Source of the DNA: Bacteroidales bacterium UBA1309
Lineage (GTDB): Bacteria > Bacteroidota > Bacteroidia > Bacteroidales > Dysgonomonadaceae
Assembly: GCA_002307185.1 (NCBI GenBank)
Contig: DBTT01000011.1
Location: 155,104 to 219,103 of the forward strand
Length of the DNA: 64,000 nucleotides
Reading direction: 5' to 3'
This document shows, one piece after another, positions 24,627 through 33,416 of the stretch. A program made the translations under genes and the position numbers. Below the pieces are notes generated by a model. The model was not told the origin of the DNA. It did no database searches and worked only from the letters and a program-made list of their open reading frames with translations. How positions within the stretch are numbered: position 1 is the stretch's first letter; each line of letters starts with the position of its first letter.

Positions 24627-25409
24627 TTAAATTCCGTTTTCTCCAATAACAGCTTCAACATATTCAAATGTTGATAAAATATCCGCTTTCCCGTCCTTGA
24701 TTGCAACGGTATGTTCAAAATGAGCCGCTGGTTTACGGTCTTTTGTCCTTACGGTCCAACCATCCTTTTCAAAAACAACATTTTTGCTTCCCATATTGAT
24801 CATTGGCTCGATAGCAATGCACATTCCGCTTTTCAAAAGCGGGCCTATCCCCCGACGACCATAATTAGGCACCTCAGGAGATTCGTGCATTTTCCTACCA
24901 ATCCCATGTCCAACTAACTCTCGGACAACGGAATAGCCTTTCTTTTCACAATATGTTTGAACAGCCTCTCCGATATGACCGATACGATTTCCCGGAATAG
25001 CTTGTTCAATTCCTTTGTAGAGTGATTCTTTGGTTGTACGCAGCAAAAGTTTTACATCTTCCGCTACTTCTCCCACACAAAAAGTGTAGGCGGAATCACC
25101 GCAAAAGCCGTTTTTTTCGGTTCCGCAATCAACTGAGAGAATGTCTCCATCTTTCAGTTCATACTCGGAAGGGAATCCATGTACTACATTTTCATTCACG
25201 GATATACATAATGAATATGGAAATCCATTGTATCCCAAAAAAGATGGAACAGCACCATGGCTACGTATGAAGTCTTCTGCTATTCGGTCTAATTCAATGG
25301 TTTTGATTCCGGGACGAATGTGTTTGGCGACTTCGCCCAAGGTCATTCCGACAAGGCGGTTGCTTTCACGCATTAGTTCGATTTCTTCGTCCGTTTTTAG
25401 GAATATCAT
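24627..25409 (-). CDS. map: Type I methionine aminopeptidase
   Basis: A 260-residue metalloenzyme that removes the initiator methionine from new proteins. Ligands are visible: Asp in ILSVDCGTEKNGFCGDSA, His in VGHGIGRKMHESPEV, and Glu in CIAIEPMINMG. It lies 20 bp after secY in the spc cluster, a placement usual for this phylum. Confidence 0.95.
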   Translation of the reverse strand: MIFLKTDEEIELMRESNRLVGMTLGEVAKHIRPGIKTIELDRIAEDFIRSHGAVPSFLGYNGFPYSLCISVNENVVHGFPSEYELKDGDILSVDCGTEKNGFCGDSAYTFCVGEVAEDVKLLLRTTKESLYKGIEQAIPGNRIGHIGEAVQTYCEKKGYSVVRELVGHGIGRKMHESPEVPNYGRRGIGPLLKSGMCIAIEPMINMGSKNVVFEKDGWTVRTKDRKPAAHFEHTVAIKDGKADILSTFEYVEAVIGENGI

Positions 25410-25429
25410 TTCAAATTTATAGCAAAAGA

Positions 25430-26752
25430 TTAATAAGCTGCGATCGAGCCTGTACGGCCTTTAATTCTTCCAGATTTCAATAATCCATCGTAATGGCGCA
25501 TCAGCAAATGACTCTCAATCTGTTGGAGGGTATCCAGTACAACACCAACAAGAATCAACAGCGATGTTCCTCCAAAGAATTGAGAAAACTCACGACTCAC
25601 TCCGAATGAACTTGCAAACGCAGGTAAGATAGCCACGGCAGCCAAGAACAATGATCCGGGCAGTGTGATACGTGACATAACGTCATCAATGTAGTCAGCG
25701 GTCTTTTTACCGGGCTTGATTCCGGGAATAAAACCATTATTCCTCTTCAACTCTTCGGCCATTTGCACAGGGTTAATGGTAATGGCTGTATAGAAATAGG
25801 TAAACACAATAATCAATAATGCGAACAACACATTGTATGATACTGCGGTGTGATCTGTCAAAGATGCCCAAAATCCCCCTCCACTTTTCACAGTGAAGTT
25901 AGCGATTGTGATAGGGATAAACATAATTGCTTGCGCAAAGATGATAGGCATCACGTTAGCCGCATTCACTTTCAAAGGAATGTATTGGCGAGCACCTCCA
26001 TATTGTTTGTTTCCTACGACACGCTTTGCATATTGAACTGGAATCTTGCGGGATCCTTGCACCAACATGATAGCGGCACAAATAACCAACAATAAGAACA
26101 ATATTTCTAACAAGAATGCAACCAATCCACCCGCTGCATCTGTGAAACGAGACATAAATTCACCAAACATGGCATGTGGCAAACGAGCAATGATACCAAC
26201 CATGATAATGAAAGAAATACCGTTACCAATTCCCTTGTCTGTAATACGCTCGCCCAACCAAAGGACAAACATACTACCTCCAGCCAAGATGATAGTTGAT
26301 GGTAACAGGAACTCCCAAAATCCACCATGGTCGATGCCGTTCAACGCACCCATCAAATAAGCAGGGCCTTGCATCAAAAGAATCGCGACGGTCAAATAAC
26401 GGGTGTATTGATTCATCTTGTTGCGACCACTTTCGCCTTCGCGTTGCAATTTTTGGAAGTAAGGAATAGCTATACCTAACAACTGAATCACGATGGATGC
26501 CGAAATATAAGGCATGATCCCTAATGCGAATATAGACGCATTGGCAAAGGCACCTCCGGAAAACATGTCGAGCAAGCCCAAAAGGCCGCCTGATGCTTGC
26601 TGTTTCAAGGTTGCTAATTGTGCGGGATCAACACCCGGTAATACGACAAACGATCCAAAACGATAGATTAATACAAAAAAGAAAGTAGTGAGGATTCTTT
26701 TTCTCAAATCCTCAATCTTCCATATATTTTGCACTGTTTTAACTAAACCCAT
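25430..26752 (-). CDS. secY: Protein translocase subunit SecY
   Basis: A 440-residue inner-membrane protein with ten membrane segments that forms the Sec channel. Marks include the plug region LLGLLDMFSGGAFANASIFA and GSRKIPVQYAKRVVG in a cytoplasmic loop. It exports and inserts proteins together with SecE, SecG, SecA and the signal recognition particle (ffh is at 46008). It follows rplO by 1 bp, so expression is tied to ribosomal proteins. Confidence 0.97.
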   Translation of the reverse strand: MGLVKTVQNIWKIEDLRKRILTTFFFVLIYRFGSFVVLPGVDPAQLATLKQQASGGLLGLLDMFSGGAFANASIFALGIMPYISASIVIQLLGIAIPYFQKLQREGESGRNKMNQYTRYLTVAILLMQGPAYLMGALNGIDHGGFWEFLLPSTIILAGGSMFVLWLGERITDKGIGNGISFIIMVGIIARLPHAMFGEFMSRFTDAAGGLVAFLLEILFLLLVICAAIMLVQGSRKIPVQYAKRVVGNKQYGGARQYIPLKVNAANVMPIIFAQAIMFIPITIANFTVKSGGGFWASLTDHTAVSYNVLFALLIIVFTYFYTAITINPVQMAEELKRNNGFIPGIKPGKKTADYIDDVMSRITLPGSLFLAAVAILPAFASSFGVSREFSQFFGGTSLLILVGVVLDTLQQIESHLLMRHYDGLLKSGRIKGRTGSIAAY

Positions 26753-26753
26753 G

Positions 26754-27203
26754 TTATTTCAATTTTGTGATGGTACCACCTGCTGCTGTAATGGCTGCTT
26801 CAGCTGACTTAGAAAATGCGTGAGCTTCAACATCTAACTTGATAGTCAACGCCCCATCTCCTAAAATCTTTACCAAATCCTTTGAAGCAATGAAACCAAC
26901 ATTCTTCAATACTTCGATGTCTATTTTAGTAAGGCTGTTTTCTTCGGCCAAACGTTGCAGCACATCCAAGTTTACTGGTTTGTATTCAATCCTGTTCAGA
27001 CTTTTGAAACCGAACTTTGGAAGACGGCGTTGAATAGGCATCTGGCCTCCTTCAAATCCGATCTTTTTAGAATAACCAGATCTAGATTTAGCTCCTTTAT
27101 GACCTCTGGTAGAAGTACCACCTCTTCCAGAACCTGTTCCACGAGCGATTCTCTTACGGTTTTTGGTTGAGCCTTCTGCGGGTTTTAAATTCGATAAATT
27201 CAT
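26754..27203 (-). CDS. rplO: 50S ribosomal protein L15
   Basis: A 149-residue protein of the large subunit with the basic, Gly-rich N-terminus KRIARGTGSGRGGTSTRGHK and GFEGGQMPIQRRLPKFGF. It is 32 bp after rpmD. No unusual features. Confidence 0.97.
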   Translation of the reverse strand: MNLSNLKPAEGSTKNRKRIARGTGSGRGGTSTRGHKGAKSRSGYSKKIGFEGGQMPIQRRLPKFGFKSLNRIEYKPVNLDVLQRLAEENSLTKIDIEVLKNVGFIASKDLVKILGDGALTIKLDVEAHAFSKSAEAAITAAGGTITKLK

Positions 27204-27235
27204 CTTTTATGTTTTTAATGTCTTATTAAATCTAA

Positions 27236-27412
27236 TTATTTTACAATTGCAACAAGGTGTTTCACTTTTGCAACCATTCCGAGAATTGATGGTGAATCTT
27301 CGTGTTCAACAACTCTATTTAGTTTTCTCAAACCAAGAGCATCAAGGACTCTTTTCTGTTGTATCGGAGCACCAATCCTGCTCTTAACTTGTTTGACCTT
27401 AATTTTTGCCAT
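27236..27412 (-). CDS. rpmD: 50S ribosomal protein L30
   Basis: The 58-residue L30 reads MAKIKVKQVKSRIGAPIQQK then VLDALGLRKLNRVVEHED. The open frame runs six codons further upstream to 27430, but ATG 27410-27412 gives the family start. It is 18 bp after rpsE in the spc cluster. Confidence 0.95.
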   Translation of the reverse strand: MAKIKVKQVKSRIGAPIQQKRVLDALGLRKLNRVVEHEDSPSILGMVAKVKHLVAIVK

Positions 27413-27430
27413 TTTGATTATATCCTTCAA

Positions 27431-27949
27431 TTATCCGTTAAATACTTTGTCTAATGACACTCCTCTATTTTGGGCAACAGTGTATGCGTCGCGCAATTCA
27501 CCAAGAGCTTCAATGGTCGCCTTCACCAAGTTGTGAGGGTTTGAAGAACCTTTTGATTTAGCCAACACGTCAGTCACACCAACACTCTCAAGTACGGCGC
27601 GCATAGCACCTCCAGCCTTTACTCCTGTACCAGGAGAAGCTGGTTTAAGGAATACTTCTGAACCACCAAATGTTGCCACTTGTTCGTGAGGGATGGTGCC
27701 TTTCAATACAGGGACCTTGATGAGGTTCTTTTTGGCAGCTTCAACGCCCTTGGCAATAGCCGCTGTAACTTCCCCTGCTTTTCCTAATCCCCAGCCCACA
27801 ATACCGTCTTCGTTACCAACTACAACGATAGCTGCAAAACTGAAGGTACGACCACCCTTAGTTACTTTTGTAACACGGTTGATTGCTACCAATCTATCTT
27901 TCAACTCAATATCATTGGTTGTCTTTACTTTATTATTTGTTCCAGCCAT
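27431..27949 (-). CDS. rpsE: 30S ribosomal protein S5
   Basis: A 172-residue S5 with the dsRNA-binding region VTKVTKGGRTFSFAAIVVVG and the S5 C-terminal fold GTGVKAGGAMRAVLESVGV. It takes part in decoding accuracy near the 30S shoulder. It is 5 bp after rplR. No unusual residues were noticed. Confidence 0.97.
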   Translation of the reverse strand: MAGTNNKVKTTNDIELKDRLVAINRVTKVTKGGRTFSFAAIVVVGNEDGIVGWGLGKAGEVTAAIAKGVEAAKKNLIKVPVLKGTIPHEQVATFGGSEVFLKPASPGTGVKAGGAMRAVLESVGVTDVLAKSKGSSNPHNLVKATIEALGELRDAYTVAQNRGVSLDKVFNG

Positions 27950-27954
27950 GTCTA

Positions 27955-28299
27955 TTAAAATTTAAGTCCAGCGTTACGGGCAGCATCTGCCAACTCTTTA
28001 ATTCTTCCGTGATACAAGTAACCATTACGGTCGAAAACCACAGTAGTCACACCCGCTTCCTGGGCACTCTTAGCAATCAATTCACCAACTTTTGCAGCAA
28101 TCTCTTTCTTTGGAGCTTTATCTTCAATTTTAAGAGATGAGGCAGCAGCCAATGTCTTTCCTGTCAAGTCGTCGATGACTTGAGCATATATTTGCTTGTT
28201 ACTTCTGAAAACAGAAAGACGTGGACACTCTGTTGTGCCTTCGATCTTTCCTCTCACACGTAACTTAATCTTATTTCTTCTTTCGATCTTAGTTGCCAT
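27955..28299 (-). CDS. rplR: 50S ribosomal protein L18
   Basis: A 114-residue protein that binds 5S rRNA. The family lines ECPRLSVFRSNKQIYAQVID and FDRNGYLYHGRIKELADAAR are present. It is 19 bp after rplF in the spc cluster. Confidence 0.97.
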   Translation of the reverse strand: MATKIERRNKIKLRVRGKIEGTTECPRLSVFRSNKQIYAQVIDDLTGKTLAAASSLKIEDKAPKKEIAAKVGELIAKSAQEAGVTTVVFDRNGYLYHGRIKELADAARNAGLKF

Positions 28300-28318
28300 G
28301 ATTCTACATTAATATAAA

Positions 28319-28873
28319 TTATTTACCAGCCGATTTACCGGACTTGCGACGGATAACCTCTCCCACAAAGCGAATACCTTTTCCTTTGTATGGTTCTGGT
28401 TTGCGGAAAGAGCGAATCTTTGCACATACCTGGCCTAACAATTGTTTGTCGGCAGATTCGAGAATGATCAGCGGGCTTTTGTTCCTTTCGGATTTGGTTT
28501 CCAAAACGATTTCTTTGGGCAACTGCAAAAAGATGTTGTGCGTGTATCCCAAAGAAAGTTCAAGCAGTTGACCTGTGTTTGAAGCACGATAACCAACGCC
28601 AACCAATTCCAGTTCCTTGCGATAACCAGTGGAAACTCCAATAACCATGTTGTTGAGAAGTGAGCGGTAGAGTCCGTGTAAAGCACGGTGTCCTTTTTCA
28701 TCTGTTGGGCGAATAACAGACAATGTAGAGCCTTCGAGACTAACTGTGATATCTGGATTCAACTCCTGAGTCAATTCGCCTTTAGGACCTTTCACAGTCA
28801 CCACATTGGCTTCGCTCAGATCAATTTTAACTCCAGCAGGAACGCTAATAGGTAATTTTCCAATTCTTGACAT
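28319..28873 (-). CDS. rplF: 50S ribosomal protein L6
   Basis: A 184-residue L6 near the GTPase-associated centre. It begins MSRIGKLPISVPAGVKI and ends with the signature EPYKGKGIRFVGEVIRRKSG. It is 18 bp after rpsH. The length is normal. Confidence 0.97.
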   Translation of the reverse strand: MSRIGKLPISVPAGVKIDLSEANVVTVKGPKGELTQELNPDITVSLEGSTLSVIRPTDEKGHRALHGLYRSLLNNMVIGVSTGYRKELELVGVGYRASNTGQLLELSLGYTHNIFLQLPKEIVLETKSERNKSPLIILESADKQLLGQVCAKIRSFRKPEPYKGKGIRFVGEVIRRKSGKSAGK

Positions 28874-28891
28874 AATATACTTCCTCCTAGA

Positions 28892-29287
28892 TTAATAAAT
28901 GTAACATAAAACTTCGCCACCAATTTTAAGGTCACGAGCTTCCTTGTCTGTCATAACACCTTTAGAGGTTGATAACACAGCGATACCAAGTCCGTTAAGA
29001 ACCCGTGGCATTTCTTTGTGACCAGTATATTTACGCAACCCCGGAGTAGATATGCGGATCAATTTTTTGATCGCGTTTACTTTATTTACGGGATCATACT
29101 TCAAGGCAATCTTAATTGTACCTTGAGGACCTTCTTCCACAAACTTATAGTTAAGAATGTAGCCTTTTTCCAAGAGAATTTTCGTAATCTCTTTTTTAAG
29201 ATTTGACGCAGGTATCTCTACCACCCTGTGTCTCGCTTGGATAGCGTTGCGGACACGCGTCAAATAATCTGCTATTGGATCTGTCAT
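28892..29287 (-). CDS. rpsH: 30S ribosomal protein S8
   Basis: A 131-residue S8 that binds the central domain of 16S rRNA and, in E. coli, represses the spc mRNA. It starts MTDPIADYLTRVRNAIQA and ends with GVMTDKEARDLKIGGEVLCY. Unusually for an spc cluster it is 167 bp behind rpsN, and that gap holds several hairpins. Confidence 0.97.
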   Translation of the reverse strand: MTDPIADYLTRVRNAIQARHRVVEIPASNLKKEITKILLEKGYILNYKFVEEGPQGTIKIALKYDPVNKVNAIKKLIRISTPGLRKYTGHKEMPRVLNGLGIAVLSTSKGVMTDKEARDLKIGGEVLCYIY

Positions 29288-29454
29288 TTATAAAAAATTT
29301 AAATTAATCCCGACCGTCGGGACAATATTTAATTAAAGAAATTTTATCAAAAAAACACCCGGTAGGGTAACTTGAACGATTTGTTCATATTAATCCAAAC
29401 AAATCCCTCCCCATCAAAAATGGGGCGGGACCGTTATATTAGATTAGGCGTAGA
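29288..29454 (-). promoter_or_regulatory. Hairpin-rich gap between rpsN and rpsH
   Basis: This 167-bp gap in an otherwise tight operon holds three inverted repeats: TCCCGAC/GTCGGGA around 29310, TGAAC/GTTCA around 29375, and CCCCAT/ATGGGG extended by CCC/GGG around 29405-29425. It could be a control or processing site, perhaps for S8, but this is inference. Confidence 0.4.
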
Positions 29455-29724
29455 TTACCAACTTGCCTTCTTCACTCCGGGAATCAATCCTTTAGATGCT
29501 AATTCGCGGAATTGGATACGTGAGATTCCAAATTGGCGAATGTATCCTTTAGGACGTCCAGTCATACTACAAATGTTGTGTGCACGAACTGGTGAGGCAT
29601 TTTTAGGTAATTCCTGCAATGCTTCGTAATCACCCGCAGCTTTAAGAGCAGCTCTTTTTTCAGCATATTTTGCTTGAAGCTTAGCTCTTTTTACTTGGCG
29701 AGCCTTCATTGATTCTTTAGCCAT
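29455..29724 (-). CDS. rpsN: 30S ribosomal protein S14
   Basis: The 89-residue S14, short (zinc-less) form: no CxxC pairs are present. It has the signature RAHNICSMTGRPKGYIRQFG with IRFRELA-type ending (RIQFRELASKGLIPGVKKAS). It is 9 bp after rplE. Confidence 0.96.
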   Translation of the reverse strand: MAKESMKARQVKRAKLQAKYAEKRAALKAAGDYEALQELPKNASPVRAHNICSMTGRPKGYIRQFGISRIQFRELASKGLIPGVKKASW

Positions 29725-29733
29725 TTTTTCTTA

Positions 29734-30291
29734 TCAGTCTTTTTTAATGTTCTTAAATGGTAAGCCAAACTCTTTCAAAAGAGCGTAACCTTCTTCATCT
29801 GTTTTCGCAGAGGTCACAAAGGTAATATTCATTCCCAATATTTTAGTAATATTATCAATATTAATTTCAGGGAAAATAATTTGCTCTTGGATTCCGAGGG
29901 TATAATTTCCACGTCCATCCAATTTGCTTTCAATACCTTTGAAGTCACGGATACGTGGAAGAGCCACACGCACAAGTCTTTCCAAGAATTCGTACATTTT
30001 GTTGTGACGCAACGTAACACGCACTCCGATAGGCATTTTCTTACGCAGCTTGAAGTTAGAAATATCCTTCTTGGAAACCGTTGACACAGCTTTTTGACCA
30101 GAGATGATGGTCAATTCGTTGATAGCAGTTTCAATGATTTTCTTGTCGGCCACGGCAATACCAAGACCTTGGTTGATGACGATTTTTTCAAGAACCGGCA
30201 CCTGCATAGGAGTCGTATAGTTGAATTCTTTCATCAAAGAAGCAACAATGCGTTCCTTATAATCAGTTTTTAAACTTGTAGTACTAGCCAT
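29734..30291 (-). CDS. rplE: 50S ribosomal protein L5
   Basis: A 185-residue L5 that binds 5S rRNA and bridges to the 30S head. It shows GQKAVSTVSKKDISNFKLRK and GIQEQIIFPEINIDNI. Its ATG overlaps the rplX stop by one base (ATTA/TAATG junction), so the two are coupled. Confidence 0.97.
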   Translation of the reverse strand: MASTTSLKTDYKERIVASLMKEFNYTTPMQVPVLEKIVINQGLGIAVADKKIIETAINELTIISGQKAVSTVSKKDISNFKLRKKMPIGVRVTLRHNKMYEFLERLVRVALPRIRDFKGIESKLDGRGNYTLGIQEQIIFPEINIDNITKILGMNITFVTSAKTDEEGYALLKEFGLPFKNIKKD

Positions 30292-30608
30292 TATTTAATT
30301 TCCTCCCCTGATTTTTTAGAATAACGAACTAACTTCCCGTCCACTTCCTTACGACCGATGCGGGTTGGTTTTCCTGATTTAGGATCCACCACATTGAGGT
30401 TGGAAATGTGAATAGGAGCTTCCATTTTCACGATTCCTCCTTGAGGATTTTTTGCACTAGGCTTCGCATGTTTAGTAACCATGTTGATACCTTCCACGAG
30501 AGCACGTTGTTTTTCGACAAGCACTTTCACGACACGGCCGGTTTTACCTTTATCAACACCGGTGTTCACATACACGACATCGCCTTTTTTAATATGTAAT
30601 TTACTCAT
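30291..30608 (-). CDS. rplX: 50S ribosomal protein L24
   Basis: The 105-residue L24 is an assembly initiator with a KOW domain: KKGDVVYVNTGVDKGKTGRV at the front and EGINMVTKHAKPSAKNPQGG behind. It is 19 bp after rplN. Confidence 0.97.
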   Translation of the reverse strand: MSKLHIKKGDVVYVNTGVDKGKTGRVVKVLVEKQRALVEGINMVTKHAKPSAKNPQGGIVKMEAPIHISNLNVVDPKSGKPTRIGRKEVDGKLVRYSKKSGEEIK

Positions 30609-30627
30609 TGCCCGATGGTTTTATTGA

Positions 30628-30993
30628 TTAAAGAACTTCAGGTGCCAATGAAACGATCTTCATGTTTGCAGCACGAAGCTCACGAGCTACCGGTCCGAAG
30701 ATGCGGCTACCTCTGATTTCACCTGCTGCATTGAGCAACACACATGCGTTGTCGTCGAAACGAATATAAGAACCATCTGTGCGACGGATTTCTTTCCTCG
30801 TGCGAACAACGATTGCCTTTGTTACAGCACCTTTTTTAATATCACTCGAAGGGATCACGCTTTTAATAGCTACAACTATCACATCCCCCACTGAAGCATA
30901 ACGTCTTCTGGTACCGCCCAAAACACGAATACACAATGCTTCTTTCGCTCCGCTGTTATCAGCGACTGTCAGTCTGCTTTCCTGTTGTATCAT
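30628..30993 (-). CDS. rplN: 50S ribosomal protein L14
   Basis: A 121-residue L14 at the subunit interface, starting MIQQESRLTVADNSGAKEAL and ending REVLAPEVL-like (MKIVSLAPEVL). It opens the spc order, 1 bp after rpsQ, so S10 and spc operons are fused here. Confidence 0.97.
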   Translation of the reverse strand: MIQQESRLTVADNSGAKEALCIRVLGGTRRRYASVGDVIVVAIKSVIPSSDIKKGAVTKAIVVRTRKEIRRTDGSYIRFDDNACVLLNAAGEIRGSRIFGPVARELRAANMKIVSLAPEVL

Positions 30994-30994
30994 A

Positions 30995-31252
30995 TTATTT
31001 AGCCCTTTCGATTATTTCAATTAATCTCCATCTCTTCGTTTTACTTAAAGGACGAGTTTCCATGATCCTTACCGTATCGCCGATGTTGCATTCATTTTTT
31101 TCGTCGTGAGCATGAAATTTCTTCGTCTTGTTCACGAACTTCCCGTAAATAGGGTGTTTTTCTTTCCATTTTACAGCAACTGTGATGGTTTTATCCATCT
31201 TATTGCTGAAAACGACCCCGATTCTTTCTTTTCTTAAATTTCTGGTTTCCAT
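30995..31252 (-). CDS. rpsQ: 30S ribosomal protein S17
   Basis: An 85-residue OB-fold primary binder of 16S rRNA, with KRIGVVFSNKMDKTITVAV-like start (RKERIGVVFSNKMDKT) and TRPLSKTKRWRLIEI. It is 11 bp after rpmC. Confidence 0.96.
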   Translation of the reverse strand: METRNLRKERIGVVFSNKMDKTITVAVKWKEKHPIYGKFVNKTKKFHAHDEKNECNIGDTVRIMETRPLSKTKRWRLIEIIERAK

Positions 31253-31263
31253 CAGCTCTCTTA

Positions 31264-31458
31264 TTATTTATTCAATTCTCTTTGGCGCAATATGGTTTTG
31301 AAACGTGCAATATCTTTGCGTTTTGCTTTGATTTGCGCTGGATTGTCCAAAGGAGAAACTGCATGATTTAAAATCAATTGGTCAAGTGCCAAAGTTTCGT
31401 TTGCGATTTTTTCGACCAATTCCGTATCTGATAATTCTCTAACTTCTTTTGCTTTCAT
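31264..31458 (-). CDS. rpmC: 50S ribosomal protein L29
   Basis: A 64-residue helical hairpin protein near the exit tunnel: MKAKEVRELSDTELVEKIAN, then the conserved KAKRKDIARFKTILRQREL. It is 9 bp after rplP. Confidence 0.95.
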   Translation of the reverse strand: MKAKEVRELSDTELVEKIANETLALDQLILNHAVSPLDNPAQIKAKRKDIARFKTILRQRELNK

Positions 31459-31467
31459 CGTTTCTTA

Positions 31468-31896
31468 TCATTTTTGGGTTAGGTCATAATCTCTGCGAAC
31501 AACAAACTTGGTTGTCACCGGCAATTTTTGTGCTGCCAGGCGCAAAGCTTCTTTGGCTACCTCGAAAGATACTCCTTCGATTTCAAAAATCATTCTTCCT
31601 GGCGTAACTGGAGCAACGAATCCTTCTGGAGATCCTTTACCTTTACCCATACGTACTTCGGCCGGCTTTTTGGTGATCGGCTTGTCTGGAAAAATACGAA
31701 CCCACACTTGTCCTTGACGTTGCATGTGACGGGTCACAGCAATACGGGCAGCTTCGATCTGACGTCCGGTGATCCATTTGGTTTCCAAAGTTTTGATTCC
31801 GAAAGAACCAAAAGCCAATTGGTTACCTCTTTGGGCATTACCTTTCATCCGACCTTTTTGCTGTCTTCTGAACTTTGTCTTTTTCGGTTGTAACAT
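31468..31896 (-). CDS. rplP: 50S ribosomal protein L16
   Basis: The 142-residue L16 helps place the A-site tRNA. It shows KGNAQRGNQLAFGSFGIKTL and RMGKGKGSPEGFVAPVTPGR. It is 28 bp after rpsC. The conserved Arg of the hydroxylated loop is present. Confidence 0.97.
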   Translation of the reverse strand: MLQPKKTKFRRQQKGRMKGNAQRGNQLAFGSFGIKTLETKWITGRQIEAARIAVTRHMQRQGQVWVRIFPDKPITKKPAEVRMGKGKGSPEGFVAPVTPGRMIFEIEGVSFEVAKEALRLAAQKLPVTTKFVVRRDYDLTQK

Positions 31897-31924
31897 CTTT
31901 TAATTCAGTTTCAACGTTTACTAC

Positions 31925-32668
31925 TTATTTTCTCTTGTTTTTCTTGAAACCCCTGTTGTTGCCATGGTCATTTCTGCGGTTGTTGTTTCCGGAGTTTCCG
32001 CCGAAATCTTTTTGTGCAGCAAATGATGGCGCGAGGTCTTGCTTGCCGTAAACTTCTCCACGGCAGATCCATACTTTGATACCCAACAAACCAACTTTTG
32101 TCAAAGCTTCTGCATGCGCGTAGTCGATGTCCGCACGGAAGGTATGAAGTGGAGTACGTCCTTCTTTATACATTTCCGATCGAGCCATTTCAGCTCCGTT
32201 CAAGCGGCCTGAGATTTGGATTTTGATGCCTTCCGCACCCATTCTCATGGTGGAAGCGATAGCCATTTTGATGGCACGGCGGTAGGCGATTTTGCCTTCC
32301 ACTTGGCGTGCGATGTTGTTGGCTACGATAACGGCATCCAATTCGGGCTTTTTAACTTCGAAAATATTGATCTGGATATCTTTATCTGTAATTTTCTTAA
32401 GCTCTTCTTTCAACTTGTCCACTTCTTGACCACCTTTTCCGATGATAATTCCGGGACGGGCTGTGCATACTGTGATTGTGACAAGTTTCAACGTTCTTTC
32501 GATTACGATGCGAGCTACACTAGCTTTTGCAAGACGTGCATTCAAATATTTACGGAGTTTGCTGTCTTCCAACAAAGTTTCCCCGTATTTTTTACCGCCA
32601 TACCAGTTAGAGTCCCATCCACGGATGATTCCTAAACGATTTGCTATCGGATTAATTTTCTGTCCCAT
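31925..32668 (-). CDS. rpsC: 30S ribosomal protein S3
   Basis: A 247-residue S3 at the mRNA entry. The KH motif RPGIIIGKGGQEVDKLKEEL and the C-terminal signature GLLGIKVWICRGEVYGKQ are present. The last 35 residues are a disordered Asn/Gly/Arg tail (GGNSGNNNRRNDHGNNRG) common in Bacteroidota. It is 8 bp after rplV. Confidence 0.97.
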   Translation of the reverse strand: MGQKINPIANRLGIIRGWDSNWYGGKKYGETLLEDSKLRKYLNARLAKASVARIVIERTLKLVTITVCTARPGIIIGKGGQEVDKLKEELKKITDKDIQINIFEVKKPELDAVIVANNIARQVEGKIAYRRAIKMAIASTMRMGAEGIKIQISGRLNGAEMARSEMYKEGRTPLHTFRADIDYAHAEALTKVGLLGIKVWICRGEVYGKQDLAPSFAAQKDFGGNSGNNNRRNDHGNNRGFKKNKRK

Positions 32669-32676
32669 CTTGCTGC

Positions 32677-33081
32677 TTAATTTTTATTTTCGTTACGTGT
32701 ATCTACTTGCAAGGTAACGTGGTTAGAACGTTTACGGATTCTGTATCCTCTACCTTGTGGAGCAGGACGAAGTCTTTTCAACATCGCTGCACTATCTACA
32801 TATATCAAAGAGACATATAATTCACCTGCTTCCGCTTGACGACCGTTTTTAGCTTCCCAGTTTGCGATGGCAGAACGCAACAGTTTTTCAACCCTTGCGG
32901 CAGCTTCTTTGTTGGAAAATTTTAAAACGCCCAATGCTCTGTTGACTTCCAAACCACGGATCATATCAGCGACATAGCGCATCTTACGAGGAGAGGTAGG
33001 AACGTTGTTCAACTTCGCAAAAGAAACGGTTTTCAAGGCTTCCTTTCTTTGTTCGGCTGATATTCTTTTTCTAGCACCCAT
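32677..33081 (-). CDS. rplV: 50S ribosomal protein L22
   Basis: The 134-residue L22 lines the exit tunnel. It shows LNNVPTSPRKMRYVADMIRG and the tunnel loop AMLKRLRPAPQGRGYRIRKR. It is 43 bp after rpsS. Confidence 0.97.
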   Translation of the reverse strand: MGARKRISAEQRKEALKTVSFAKLNNVPTSPRKMRYVADMIRGLEVNRALGVLKFSNKEAAARVEKLLRSAIANWEAKNGRQAEAGELYVSLIYVDSAAMLKRLRPAPQGRGYRIRKRSNHVTLQVDTRNENKN

Positions 33082-33124
33082 TTTAATGTTTTCTTTTTAA
33101 ATTAATTTTGGCTTCCGGTAAATT

Positions 33125-33394
33125 TTATCTTTTCTTATTACCTCCGTGACCACGGAATGTACGTGTCAGGGCAAATTCGCCGAGTTTGTGACCTACCATG
33201 TTTTCTGTCACATATACGGGAATAAATTTATTTCCATTATGAACAGCAACTGTATGGCCAACAAAATCTGGTGATATCATTGAAGCTCTTGCCCACGTCT
33301 TAACTACAGCTTTCTTGCCTGACTCATTCATAGCCAAAACTTTCTTCTCAAGCTTAACATTAATATACGGGCCTTTTTTTAACGAACGACTCAT
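33125..33394 (-). CDS. rpsS: 30S ribosomal protein S19
   Basis: An 89-residue head protein forming a complex with S13. It begins MSRSLKKGPYINVKLEKKV and ends GEFALTRTFRGHGGNKKR. It is 22 bp after rplB. Confidence 0.97.
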   Translation of the reverse strand: MSRSLKKGPYINVKLEKKVLAMNESGKKAVVKTWARASMISPDFVGHTVAVHNGNKFIPVYVTENMVGHKLGEFALTRTFRGHGGNKKR

Positions 33395-33416
33395 AGTTGT
33401 TTTTAATTAAATCAGA

